A DNA stretch of 64,000 bases from Combretum micranthum (lineage: Eukaryota > Streptophyta > Magnoliopsida > Myrtales > Combretaceae). Positions within the stretch are counted from its first letter, which is position 1. Each line of letters starts with the position of its first letter. The notes beneath the pieces were generated by a model that made no database searches, was not told the DNA's origin, and saw nothing but the letters and a program-made list of their open reading frames with translations. Location: NCBI GenBank assembly GCA_024138025.1, contig JAMXBD010001047.1, positions 62,001 to 126,000 on the forward strand, given 5' to 3'. Of the stretch, positions 1 through 11,540 are shown piece after piece. The position numbers were made by a program, and so were the translations under genes.

Positions 1-116
1 TATTTAGTTGAATTATATGACTTAAATTTTTTTGATCTAGGTTTTAATTTGGTTCTGTATCTTACACTTATTAGATTACTCATTATTATTTAGACTATAC
101 TTGCATTAGGGATATT

Positions 117-2909
117 TCACAAAGAATTACAAGAAAGTACATAATGAATAGAATGTGTAGTAGAAGAAGAATGAAGTGCATAATCTACAATACTAGAGGT
201 GTTATGTTGTAAAGAAAGACTCAAATTGTGGTGATAATAAGCCAAATAATATGACTCACATGTTTGCTTAGTACTACGACACAAAACAGAGGGAACAAAA
301 CTAGCATTAGCAGTATCATGTGATTGGGTATCATTAGCAACACTTAGTGCAACTATAAACTCATCAAACATAGTGAAAAGCTCATCAATGCAACTTAAAG
401 AAACATCAAACGGTAAACAAGCAAAATGTGTTTGACAAGAAGAATTAGAAGGAAAAATATCATGAAGAGAGGAAACACAAAAGAGAAAAACATGTTCAAC
501 AAAGCTAGTATCATGTGAAATGAGATATTTGAATCTATCAAGTTATACAACTTGTAACCTTTAATACAAATAGGATAGCCAATAGAGACACATGGATGAG
601 TACGTTCGTCGAACTTCTTATGACCATGTTTAAGAGTAGTAACAAAGCAAAGAGAACCAAAGACACAAAAAAAGTGTATAAGCAGGCAGTTGATGAAAAA
701 ATATCTAATAAGGAGATTTACCTTGTAACATGGGAGTAGGAATTCAATTAATCATGTAGCTATCAAAATAGCATCTACTCAAAAACATAAAGGTGGGGAT
801 GACCGGAATAAAAGATCTCTAGAAACCACAAGAAGATATTGGTGCTTTCGTTCAACAACACCATTTTGTTGTGGTGTCTCAATACGTGAATGCTAATGGA
901 TAATATCCACTTGGCTTTCTAGCTTGTAAGTCTTTGCTGTACTTTCTCTTTTTACTCTTTTTGTGAGTCAAAGGCACTCCTGAAGTACTTATCAAGATCA
1001 TTAGTATGACAAATATTTGTAATTGCTTGAATAAAAATTAGACAAGACGAACTCGAAACCATTGTCTGTATGGATAATCTTAATTTTGCTTTCTGAGTAG
1101 AAATAAAATGAGAGAACATGGGATAGTAGAAACATCATGGTTGGTTTTCATCAAGTATATCCAAGTTATTCAAGTAAAATCATCCACTATAGTGAGAAAC
1201 TACTTATATCTTTCTAAAGTAGGAGTGCTATAAGGCCCCTTAACGTCAATATGCAACAAATCAAAAGGAGAAGTTGTACTTTGTACATGTAAAGGAAAAA
1301 TAGCATGTTGCTGTTTAGCAAGAGGACATACAAAACAATCAAATTTATTACAAACAACTGAATGATTTAGCTGATGAATGTGTTTCACACGATCCAAAGA
1401 AGGATGACCAAGTTAGTAGTGCCATACATTAAAGAATTTTGCAAATTATTAAGAATTGAAGAAACAAAAGAAAATCCATGTGAACCATAGGAGTAACCAG
1501 AATCAGAACATGTAGACGGGAACACCATGATGTGCGAACCTAGTCTAGATTTAGCATGGCCAATCACTTTCTATGTGGTAGAGTTGTCAATATAGGCACA
1601 ATTATTTGTGAAAAGCAATGAGTATTTGTCATGAGAAACAAGCTAAGAAACAAAAATAAGATTGTAACTAAAACTAGGAACATATAAAACATCATCAAGC
1701 ATAACTATGAACTCAATTGAATAGTTCCTTTATGTGTTGCTTGAAAACATTGCTTATTAGGTTATTAAACAAAACAATCTCTAATAGATGAATATGGATG
1801 AAAAAACTTAGTAAAGTTCACCATGTGATCAATAGCCCTTGCCATGTTACTAATGTGTGGAGATTCCGAAGTAATGTTTTGCATAAGTAGAAGACTTCAT
1901 AGTACAAACAGAAGGATCATCTTTAGACATGCATGAATTATCCAAAACATTAAGTAAACTCAATAGATGAAGCATTGATCTCAAAACACCAGCAGAAGAG
2001 ACAATGTTATTTTGACTTGCACTGCCATCATTCTCACGGCCAAACAAAATCTGATTTATTGAAGGGATTTGGGACTTAATAAACTTGAAATGTGGTGGAA
2101 AACCTATCAACTTATAACACTTTTCTTTCAACTGCCCACTCTTATGATAGTAACTGCACATAATTTCATTTTTCGATTTACGTTATATGTTAGTAATTCC
2201 TACTATAGCCAAAGCATCTACAATAGAATTCTCTTTAGGCCTATTCAACCTTTGGAACTCATCTGTAATAACCAAATTATAAGCCTTGTGTAAAGTAGGA
2301 AAAGGGTTTCAATACCAAAATTTGTGATCTTGGTGCAGAAAAGTCATCATTAAGTCCATTGAGAAATTTAAACACATAATCTTTCTCAAACAATGCAACA
2401 AATTTATCAAAACACTTTTGATTACACGATCCACATGAGCAATGTGGTAAAGGACGATAATTTCAAAGTTCTTCCCAAGCAACATTGAACTCAATAAAGT
2501 AATAATCCGTGGTACGATTTCCTTGAACAATCGAACTAAGCAAATGACATAATTGAAAAATCTGAGTATCATCGAGTTAAGAAAACCTAATCTTTAATTT
2601 ATCCCAAATATCCTTGGCATAGTTCATATGGAGCGCAGTAGGAGCAATTTGAGGAGAAATTAACCTCAAAATCCACACAACAATCAGATTATTACATCTA
2701 TTCCATATTGGAAATAGTGGAGTCGCAATCGATCCATCAAGAAATCCAACCTTATTATGAATTGATAATGCAAGAAAAAAAGATCGACTCCAAGTGTTAT
2801 AGTTCAAACCAGTTAAAATATGAGTAACCGAGACAAAGTTATATGTATCAGAATGATGAATGTAATATGGAGATGAAATATCTTCTAAGGGAGAAACTAA
2901 ACCTTTCAT
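117..2909 (-). pseudogene. Copia gag-pol polyprotein relic
   Basis: Fragments in several frames give a recognisable polyprotein. 2577-2909 encodes a gag N-terminus (a 'GLNYNTWSRSFFLAL' stretch, then 'KDIWDKL'). 1850-2161 holds the zinc-knuckle remnant 'CSYYHKSG...EKCYKLIGFPP'. 1200-1397 holds the GAG-pre-integrase/integrase start 'CPLAKQ...PFDLLHIDV'. Around 848-887 the minus strand reads the integrase signature 'ETPQQNGVVERK'. 117-371 is a linker of the kind between integrase and reverse transcriptase. Stops and shifts separate the pieces. Typical of an old plant copia insertion. Confidence 0.8.
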
Positions 2910-2923
2910 AAGTAGTGTTTAAA

Positions 2924-2935
2924 GCCCTGATATCA
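2924..2935 (-). other. Primer binding site of the first copia element
   Basis: The minus strand reads TGATATCAGGGC, two differences from TGGTATCAGAGC, the initiator-Met tRNA 3' end used by plant copia elements. It sits between the LTR and the gag start. Confidence 0.6.
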
Positions 2936-3133
2936 TGCTAAAAAACAAAAAAAAACAAATGTGTGTAATATGGAGAACTGGAGAACTGAGAAAGAGAGAA
3001 AAAAAGACGAAGAAAAGAATTTGTTATCGACGTAACTAACTATTTGGGCAAAGAAGTCCCCATTTATATTCTATTACAAGAAGTAAAATAACACATTTGG
3101 CATAAAAAAAGTTAATATCCTTAAATATATACA
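2936..3133 (-). repeat. Probable short 5' LTR of the first copia element
   Basis: It begins TG directly after the primer binding site and ends CA near 3133 (an alternative CA end lies near 3094). Its minus strand has a TATA-like 'ATATAAATGGGG' tract. Only one LTR is inside the window, so the length cannot be confirmed. Confidence 0.45.
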
Positions 3134-3431
3134 AAATTCATATAAATCTTTATATATTGTAAAGGTGTGCACGATTGTTCATAAATAAGCGATTTCGTAT
3201 AAATTCTTTAGAAGAATTTACAGTAATACGTTGAATGCGGACATCTACCTGATCTTACACTTTTCATGAATATTTTCCATGGTTTATTTAGTAATGATAT
3301 AATAATCCTTTTATTTATTTTCGTATTTTTTACAAAACAACCTGCAGTCGACCAGTAATACAACTAAGCAAGAATAACAGCAGGACTAGACCTATCTTGA
3401 TCTCACACAAGCTGTTACTCAGAGGGAAGAG

Positions 3432-3747
3432 TAGGGTGCAAACCAACCAACATGATTCACAAACTTTTTGATATTTACTCGAGTTTGATTAAAAAATAGT
3501 AAAATCGAGTTCGATCTACTCAAATAGTTTATCGAATCGAGTTTAATCTTATGTTTAATTTGATTAGCTCTCGACCACAAATCAATTATAAATATTAATC
3601 TAATTTAGATCGAGTTTGGGTATTAATATTATTTAAATTATAACTAAAATATTTTTTAATAAATTAAGACTAAACAAGCTTAACTGAATCGAGATCAAAC
3701 TCGAGCTCAATACTTCACTATTCCGATTCGACTAGTTTGTAGCCCTA
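3432..3747. mobile_element. hAT-like MITE relic (316 bp)
   Basis: The ends form a terminal inverted repeat: the left begins TAGGGTGCAAACC, and the right end on the opposite strand begins TAGGGCTACAAAC. The interior is rich in CGAGTT/AACTCG motifs. No convincing 8-bp target duplication is visible, so the boundaries are provisional. Confidence 0.45.
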
Positions 3748-3767
3748 TGAGGAGAAAAGGAAACAGT

Positions 3768-3869
3768 AATATGCAATTCCAACTGCTAGTGCTTTTGTAA
3801 ATATGCTCTAATATGCAATTCCAACTGCTAGTGCTTTTGTAAATATGCTCTAATATGCAATTCCAACTG
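3768..3869. repeat. 42-bp tandem repeat, 2.4 copies
   Basis: Units at 3768-3809 and 3810-3851 are identical, followed by an 18-base partial unit at 3852-3869. The repeat gives a periodic spurious minus-strand reading frame ('SSWNCILEHIYKST') with no sign of being a gene. Confidence 0.9.
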
Positions 3870-4411
3870 GCAGGTATTAGCCAAATCATAATTAGAACTA
3901 ACAGCCTCATAAGCTTCCGTAGAATCAGTTTCAATAAAATACTAAATCTCTAAATGATTCCTACAATTTCATTGCAAAAATGCATTGCTCCATATCTTGT
4001 AATCTTTTTTTTTTTTTTTGGTAAATTATAATTGTGTTTCTTAAACGTTTTCAAATTTCGTATTTATGCTAAATATGATTATTGATAGCTAGTAGCCTTA
4101 ATTTTTCAAGAATTTCATAGGATAATTACATTATAATTATCCTCTAAAATCTGTAATTATGCTTTTTTATATATAATTTTCTAATCATTTCATAATTATG
4201 GTTTGAAACATATGATCTGGTGGACAAAACCATTGAGCCCGTCATGTGTAATTAATAATAAGATTAAGAATTAAACTATTTCATTAATAGAGACCATGAA
4301 AACTTTCTAAATTTCAGGACACTAGATGGTTTATAATTATAAATAAATAATTCAGATTTGACAGATATATATCTGTAATATATCATTTTCCCATATAACC
4401 TTGCATTAAAA
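3870..4411. other. AT-rich upstream region of the TBL gene
   Basis: No gene is seen. The stretch is AT-rich with a T-run near 4007-4019. Promoter elements of the TBL gene probably lie here, but none can be assigned except the TATA candidate just downstream. Confidence 0.4.
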
Positions 4412-4422
4412 TTTATATATAT
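4412..4422 (+). promoter_or_regulatory. Candidate TATA box of the TBL gene
   Basis: TTTATATATAT lies about 80 bases before the TBL start codon. That spacing allows transcription to start around 4445 with a 5' leader near 55 bases. Inferred from sequence and spacing only; the region is AT-rich, so chance matches are likely. Confidence 0.3.
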
Positions 4423-4501
4423 GTGAAAAACCCAAATTATTTTACAAGTAAATAAACCAACTGATAACGGAAAAATAGTTCCCTCCATTTCTTCATCCAC
4501 A

Positions 4502-6753
4502 ATGACTCCTTCCCTCAAGAAACATGTCCATGCACTCTTTCACCTTTCAAGAAACCACGTAATCACCACCGTACTTTTCAGCCTTTTCCTCTTCTTCTTC
4601 CTCTCACCACCATCTTCACTTCAAGACCAATCTCCATTATTAACTTTTACATCTCTAACTTCCCGTTTCCTTCTTTTTCCTAACTTGAATGATGAAGAAA
4701 CCGATGCTCCTTCTTCTTCTTCTTCGTTAGGGATGAAAGATGATAACGGGGTTCGTAAACTGGCGAAAAGTTGGCCCGATTCTTGTGATATTTTCAGTGG
4801 AAAATGGGTGTTGCATGATAAGGGACCTCTATACTCACCAGGGTCTTGTCCTTTTATTGATGATACTTTTAACTGTTACAAGAATGGAAGACCTGATATG
4901 GGGTATTTCAAGTATAAGTGGAAGCCACACGGGTGTTTCATTCCAAGGTTAAATATAAATATTATCATTTTAAACTTATGAACATTTCGAAAATTGATGT
5001 GTGTTCATGTTCAATCATGTAATATGATCCTCCTTTCTTAGCTAATGGAAACGGACAACTTTCTGTTTCAAGGAATCTGCAATTTGTTTTAGTTTTTAGT
5101 CACATAGTCAACGAAATTTGTTTCTGAGAGATTTTTCATGTTGATATAATGGTTTGGGGATTTTGATGTATGTATGTTAGTCCGCCTAATCATGTAAGCT
5201 ATGACGCAAGTTATATATTTCCTGTACGATTTTAGGATGACACGAAAATGATATGCAAGGATGTCTTTTTTGAGCTGGTCATATGCTATTTCATAGCTAA
5301 TTAATGTAACATTTTTCTTAAATAGGTTTGATGGGAAGAAAATGTTGAGGATGTTGAGAGGGAAGAGAGTAGTGTTCATGGGTGATTCTTTGAACAGGAA
5401 TATGTGGCAATCTTTAGTATGCTCATTATGGGAATCATCCAAGAATAAGAAGAGAGTCTTTGAGGCTTCAGGAAAGCGTGAATTGAGGACTCAAGGCTGC
5501 TACTCAATCAGGTTTCAAGTTAAGTACTGCAGGAACTTTCTTGTTTCTTGGTATTTCTTTCATTAGATTTTATGAAGGAATCCATGTTACATTCCATTAA
5601 TTACACATAGTAAATGATATTCTAAAGAAACAATTCACCTTGCCATTTTGAAGAGATAACAGAGTTTGAATTCCCAGAGTCATTTAATCCTATTTATTTG
5701 GCTCCACAAGATGATCATCAAATCGATCTTATAACTAACATTCCGGGCATGATGCACTAGTTATTGATCAACCTTATAACAGAATGTTAACATTTTGTTA
5801 ATTTGGCTGTCTAGCATTTCATATCACAAGATAGAACAAAAAGGGAAAAAGGATAGCTGAATGTTCTGAACTTTGTTTAGGTTTGCAAAATGAATGTAGG
5901 ACTATAAGTGCTCAATAGATTTCATCAAGTCGCCATTTCTTGTTCAAGAACTGAGAACTTTTGAAATGAGCGGAAAACAAAGGGAAACATTGAAGCTAGA
6001 CAGAATCCAACGTTTTCCCTCCAAGTACCAGGATGCCGACATTATCATCTTCAACACTGGCCACTGGTGGACTCACCGGAAAGCCTACAAAAGGTACTTG
6101 CAGGAACCAACCACAGTTTGTCATATGATGTTTGTATGCTTCATGCTCTGAGGTTCTCCAATGTTTCCGCTTTTTCCAGCAGGAACTACTTTCAGGAAGG
6201 GAATCGCATCTATAACAGCCTCCAGGTAGCCAAAGCATATAAAAGAGCTTTGAACACATGGGCTCAATGGGTTGACGCTAACATTAATGGTAACCGCACA
6301 AAGGTCTTCTTCCGGGGATATTCAGCTTCTCACTTCAGGTAACGTTAACCACACCATCACCGTGGTATTAAATATTTATGATCAGGAAATAAGTCTTTTT
6401 ATGTTAGTAACTGCTGTTATTGCTGTCATCACAGAGGGGGGCAGTGGAATTCTGGTGGAACCTGTGACAACGAGACTCAGCCTGAAACAGATGAATCCTA
6501 TGAGACCCAACATCCCTGGATGATGACCATTCTTAAATCTGTTATAGGAAGAATGAAAACACCCGTTGTTTTTCTCAACATTACGGGCTTGACGGGTCCC
6601 AGAAAGGATGGCCATCCCTCAATCTACCGCAGGCCAGAGATCAGAAGGAGAGGAGGAATGATTCAAGACTGCAGTCACTGGTGCCTTCCTGGTGTACCGG
6701 ACTCCTGGAATGAACTGCTCTTTGCCACTCTTTTGGGAACAAACTATGCATAG
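4502..6753 (+). CDS. TRICHOME BIREFRINGENCE-LIKE (TBL/DUF231) polysaccharide O-acetyltransferase
   Basis: Five exons, 4502-4947, 5326-5518, 5900-6093, 6183-6338 and 6435-6753, join in frame (GT/AG throughout) to 435 residues. Residues 16-36 form one hydrophobic segment, as in Golgi type II membrane proteins. A TBL domain follows ('[13 protein letters not shown]', '[12 protein letters not shown]'). The GDS motif is at residues 168-170 (FMGDSLNRN), and the C-terminal DxxH motif is in DCSHWCLPG (D408, H411). Family members transfer acetyl groups to wall polysaccharides such as xylan or pectin in the Golgi. The surrounding motifs ('[10 protein letters not shown]', '[10 protein letters not shown]', 'FNTGHWWTH') resemble the TBR/TBL1-5 branch, but I cannot name the ortholog. 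The start is the first ATG and precedes the membrane segment. Its 435 residues are at the short end for the family, with a short serine-rich linker. All motifs are intact, so it is probably functional. Confidence 0.93.
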
Positions 6754-7830
6754 TTTGGAAACCAGAAAACAGCACAAGGGCATTTATCTTGGGGTAAAAT
6801 CTGAGTTGTCCAGGAGTAAGCTGATTGCAAATTAGTCCTCATATGCTAATGCTGTATCATCTTTTTGCTATCTTCTTTATCCAACATAATGTAGAAAGTG
6901 GAGAGTTTCATGAATGCAATTCTATGCAGAATTAATCAAAGGAGAAAAGAAATGACTGCCATAACAAGAATCTTTACTTTTTCTTAGGCATGCAGTTCCA
7001 TAAGTTTTTTTAATCAATCTCTCCAGCATATTCTTATTCATTGGTTTGTTGTTAGTAACATATTGACATAAACATGGATTAAATGGTTCCTACTTCCTAC
7101 TTACAAATGAAAAGTTTGAAGGCAGCTCATAGCTTACCTGTTTTTGGAAGTCAGAAGGAAGGCAAGTCATACTTTTCGAATTTTGAGTACATATGCATAT
7201 AGCCAACAGTTTTGGTGTTAAGTTGCAACTTGCCCAAATTAGATAATATGCCAAACTCTCCGGCTCCAAATAAATTAAAAAAATTTGCATTGCACAATAC
7301 ATGGTAGAATTATAACATGCAAAGTGTGACAACCCTACTTTATTCTAGCATTCTAGCTCTTCACTAGTTTAAGGTCGGGGTAAGAGCAAATCACTATTCA
7401 TTGATATATTATAGGGTACCTTTGGTAATTAAATTTTACGGATTGAATTTAGTTATTGGTTTGGTTTTCATAATGGGTCTAAGTAAGAAACAATAGAAGG
7501 TTCAAGGCATTAGACTAAATTTAAAAAATTTGTACCATAAAATTCACAATGATAAATAAAAACAAATTTTTAAAAACCCTAAAATATACTTATCTTTGTT
7601 ATTGATTCAATTTTATACATAAATTAATTTCTTTAAATTGTACTAATTAAATGATATGCATAATTAATTAAATAAATATAGATAATATAATGACATAATT
7701 ATCAAAATATAACACCATAAGCTATTCTTGTTTATACCAAACAATGGATGGTATTAAAATCTTTATCCATTAATGCATGCCAAACATGATGTAAAAGAAT
7801 GGGATAATATTAAAAATGGTATATAAACTA
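6754..7830. other. Gene-free 3' flank of TBL, possible MITE at about 7400-7790
   Basis: No coding sequence is seen. Between about 7415 and 7790 the ends carry weakly inverted TTTGGTA/TACCAAA-type motifs around AT-rich DNA, as in decayed MITEs. The boundaries could not be fixed. Confidence 0.3.
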
Positions 7831-7938
7831 TTGCAAAAGGTTCAATCAGGTACCTGAAATTTGGCTTTGAATAATTCAATACCTGAAATAAGTTTTCGAG
7901 TATATGTTTCCTAAGGTACCTGATTGAACTTTTTGCAA
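7831..7938. repeat. Near-perfect inverted repeat (hairpin), 25-bp arms
   Basis: Arms 7831-7855 and 7914-7938 are reverse complements with one mismatch. The loop is 58 bases, and each arm carries the palindrome GGTACC. Probably the remnant of a small foldback element. No flanking duplication was identified. Confidence 0.8.
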
Positions 7939-8879
7939 AAGTTCAGGTTTCATTTTTTACATTAATCCTAAAAAGAATTGTATTGTCCAATGTTCCTTGT
8001 ATCGTACTATTTAATTCTTGTTATTTTGCTTGGTTCTTATAACTAAACACTATCTACACATGCTAAATAAGTAAAAGAAGGACAAGACATTCTAATATCT
8101 CTCAATGGATCCACTGGATATCAAATATATGATTGCGAAGTGAATGGATATTATGGATTTATGTATAAAAGAGGACCTTATGTGAATCTTCTTCTTAATA
8201 AGTCTCGAACAAAATATAAAGCAGATCATAATCAAACCACTTCATTCAAATGTCATACACAAGCTGAAATACCTAAAAATAAATAAAATTAAAATAAGGG
8301 TAGAAAAGTAGTTATTAAGTATTTTAATAAGGGCAAAATAGTGGCAAAAAAAAAAGAGAGGTTAAAATGGTCTAGTTAGTTGGAAATTTAAAAACAAAAA
8401 TGATGGAGTTGCCAACGTATTAAAATTTACAAAGTATAACCACCTTCTTTCTTCTTAAATTTGAAGAATTCTTCCATTCCCATCAAATTAACACCCATCC
8501 ATCTTGGCTATTCAAAAGGGTTCTCTTGTAGTCAAAGATCTCTTCTTTCTCTTTCTTTCATCATTTAAAAAAAAAAAAAAGTAATTGCTTGGATACTGTT
8601 TTTTCATAGTTTTAGTGATGTTTGCAATCTATACAGGAAGTAACAAAATTTGGGAGAGATTTTGATAAATCTCTAAACAAACAATTCAGAAAGTGGAATA
8701 GGCATAGGACTAATTGGATTCATAGTAAAGTAATGTAAGTTTCCATGCAAGTGCTAGTCTTTTTTTGCAAGATTGGTTAAGAAAGGTGAATGGATATATA
8801 AAATAGTGGTGTTTGAGTTTAAATTAGATTATGGCTGTTTGTAACAGTATAAGGCTTGAAATTTACGAATTTTGTACAA
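7939..8879. other. Gene-free AT-rich spacer
   Basis: No gene or clear repeat structure. It contains A-runs near 8347-8357 and 8566-8581. Confidence 0.4.
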
Positions 8880-8887
8880 GTTACCCT

Positions 8888-9459
8888 TAAAGATGCAATC
8901 GGATCGAGTTTTGGGTGGGTCATATGAATCCGAACCTACTACACCATAGGGCATACAAAACCCGACCCTATAACCCTATAGGGTTTTCCTTCTATATCCA
9001 AACCTGCCCTGCAAGGTTTACTCTAAAACCTGCCACCTGCTTGATTACCCACCTGACCATCAACCCAATTACCTACCCGACCATCCGCTTAATTATCAAC
9101 CCAAACCTACCTTGCTTATTTTTTTTTCAATAGATTCAGCAGACTTAAGCAGATAAAATAATAATCTAATAATATAACAATTCACCTTCTCTTTGCCAAC
9201 TTGTTTTTAAATTTATCTTGTTACTATGTTTATATTTAGTAAATGTATTTACATTATAATTTTTTTTTACTAGGACTAATGAGTTAGGTAGGTATCCATT
9301 GGGTTTTAGTAGTATCCAAACTTGTCCCTAATACCCTGTAGGGTCTTTTACCTATGTCAAAACTTGACCCTATTACCCTATAGGGTTTAACCCTATAGAG
9401 TTTTTAATCGGGTTAAACGGGTCGAAAACCCGTTAATAGACGACTCGGTTGCATCCTTG
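8888..9459. mobile_element. hAT-family MITE, 572 bp, with 8-bp target duplication
   Basis: GTTACCCT occurs at 8880-8887 and again at 9460-9467, directly flanking the element. The ends are inverted repeats: left TAAAGATGCAATCGGATCG, right (opposite strand) CAAGGATGCAACCGAGTCG. An 8-bp duplication with a GATGCAAYCGG terminus is a hAT hallmark. The interior repeats the palindrome CCCTATAGGG several times. The open frame at 8915-9133 arises from this low-complexity sequence and is not a gene. Confidence 0.85.
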
Positions 9460-9467
9460 GTTACCCT

Positions 9468-11540
9468 TTATGTATGTTCAACACGACTAAGTATACAGAT
9501 TGTGTTGAGACTTATATAAAAGTACACAACCTTCAACGCAAATTGTGTATAAAGTTATTTGAAAAGCTAATAAGAGGCAAAATGTAATTATTATTATACA
9601 TCATGAGCAACACAAGCAATAAAGGAAGTTGTGTTGATATGCATTTGGCCTCTATTTTTCTACACAGGATCTCTACACGACTTGCAATTGAGGTCATGTA
9701 GAGTTGTTTTTCGTGCTATTCTCCAATAGTTATTTCTATATGACTTCGATCGCAGACCATGTAAGAGGTTGTGTAAAGAATTTCTTTTCATCTTATCTTA
9801 ATAATCATCTTGCTTGTATCCTTCCATAAATGCTTAATATTATTTTAAAACCTTGAATCTTGATATTATTAAATTAGTTACCTATTTTTCATTTTACCTC
9901 TTACCTTTACACAAGTATGTGTATAAGTATCGTTAGTGTTAAAGTGGAAATAAGAGTTATAGGAAATTAGATCTATATATAAATTTTGAAGGAATAGATG
10001 ATTCTAAACACTCCGATCTTTGTCACGTTCTAAGCTTCACAATGAATCCATGTTTCAGGTACATGTATTCATTACGTGTATTTGTGTTTATTAAGTTAGA
10101 AACTAAAACAGACAAATCAGCTATCCAAAAATAATAAAGTGCCTGATACTTTTGTATGGTTGTTATTAATAGGTTAAGAGAATCCATGCCATTATCATGG
10201 CAACTTGATGATCTTAGTGTGACGTTGTCTTGAGTGGAGTTGCATCAAGCTAGGATCTAGCTAAATCTAGGTAGTGGTGGTGTCGTGGTTATTAGAGAGT
10301 AGTCAATAATCAATATATATGTATGTAAATATTTATGTGTATTTGGGGATGCTGAGTCATCCCTTTGTAGGTTACTGAGCTAAAGTTTACAGATAATCAA
10401 ATGGTTAATTGCTACTTTTATGCATGGAGATGCATGTGAATATGTTATTATTTGTATAGGTGCATGTGATTATTGGTATATCACACTCAACTTCGGCTTA
10501 CTCCTTTTCCTTTTAGGTACAATTGAGACTCTTGTAGCACTGGATTTGTTTAGATATGATATTGTAATGGGTTATAGGGAGGATGCCAATGGAGAAGACT
10601 ACCCAATAGATTATTAGAATTTGGCTTATTTAATGGAGATAGATACTCATGTACTTGGATATTATTAAGTATGATATAATCAGGCATGGACTCTTTTAAC
10701 TGTTTAATGATAAGTAGTGTAGTTTGTCTTGAAGGACTCCTTAAGCCATCTAAGTTTGTTGCTCTTATATAAGCTGTGATTGTTGATTGTTGTATGAAGC
10801 GGAATATTCTGTGTTGGTTTGATTAAAGTTATTATCATTCATGTGTATATGAAGATTAGTTGACACAGTGGTTAAATTAAGGGCTTATCCCAAACCATTG
10901 ATTCGCGCACAAATACTAGCTTGAGATCTTCAAAAGTTTATTAATTATGAGAATTCCTAGACTAATGGCATTAAAATTCAAAACTTATGCAATAATTCAA
11001 AGTTTTGGAAGAGAGCAATGACAACTCTAAAATTTAACTGGGAAAAAATTATATATGATTGTCCATTTATCTTAGGGCAACAATATATAGTCTAGCTTAA
11101 AAGCTGTAAAAAATAGAACTGAAACCATCAAACGTAAAAAGGTCTTAGAAGTACATAAAAAGACTAAACTAGCGTCGTAAATGGCATACAATGCTGACAC
11201 CCCTATAAAAAGTTATAAAAATAAAATAAAACTTACCAAGAATACTAAAAATGGCCATTTGAGGCCCTAAACGAAGAAATTTAGCCAAAAACCGGCCTAA
11301 CTCAACACCAAAGGTGTTGACTTCTTCGAGTTAGCTCGTTTCTTTCAAGATAAGGACCTGTAATTATGGGATAGCCACTGACTAGTCTTTAACTTGCTTT
11401 TTCAGGTACCTATTTTCCACTTCATCATTAGTAAATGTCATTTATCGTGTGGATATTAGCAGTCTCCAAGCCTTTATATGTCCATAGTTAATATGAACAT
11501 GTAGCGAGTTGTAAATATCCCTAATTTTGGATGTTACACA
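9468..11540 (+). other. Gene-free region with possible decayed Ty3/gypsy LTR
   Basis: No protein is recognised. The stretch around 10480-10560 (a pyrimidine-rich tract followed by AG, then 'GACTCTTGTAGCACTGG') and the ending GGATGTTACACA near 11530 resemble long LTRs of plant Tekay/Del-type gypsy elements. The match is from memory of the pattern only. The short frame at 10420-10617 has no recognisable domain. Confidence 0.25.

Larger units (their letters stand above)
1..3133 (-). mobile_element. Decayed Ty1/copia retrotransposon, cut by the window edge
   Basis: Read on the minus strand, the order is LTR, primer binding site, gag, zinc knuckle, integrase and the integrase-RT linker, the usual copia order. 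Reverse transcriptase, RNase H and the second LTR would lie before base 1. Coding frames are broken many times, so it is not autonomous. The LTR outer edge (about 3090-3133) is uncertain because its partner is missing. Confidence 0.8.

Noticed and set aside
3707..3934. 75-residue frame with repeated SSWNCILEHIYKST units
   Set aside because: Periodic because of the 42-bp tandem repeat; no gene context.
8915..9133. 72-residue Pro/Thr/Ile-rich frame
   Set aside because: Lies wholly inside the MITE at 8888-9459 and comes from its ACCC/CCTATAGGG repeats.
10420..10617. 65-residue hydrophobic frame
   Set aside because: No domain, no neighbouring gene signals, and the sequence around it looks like LTR DNA.
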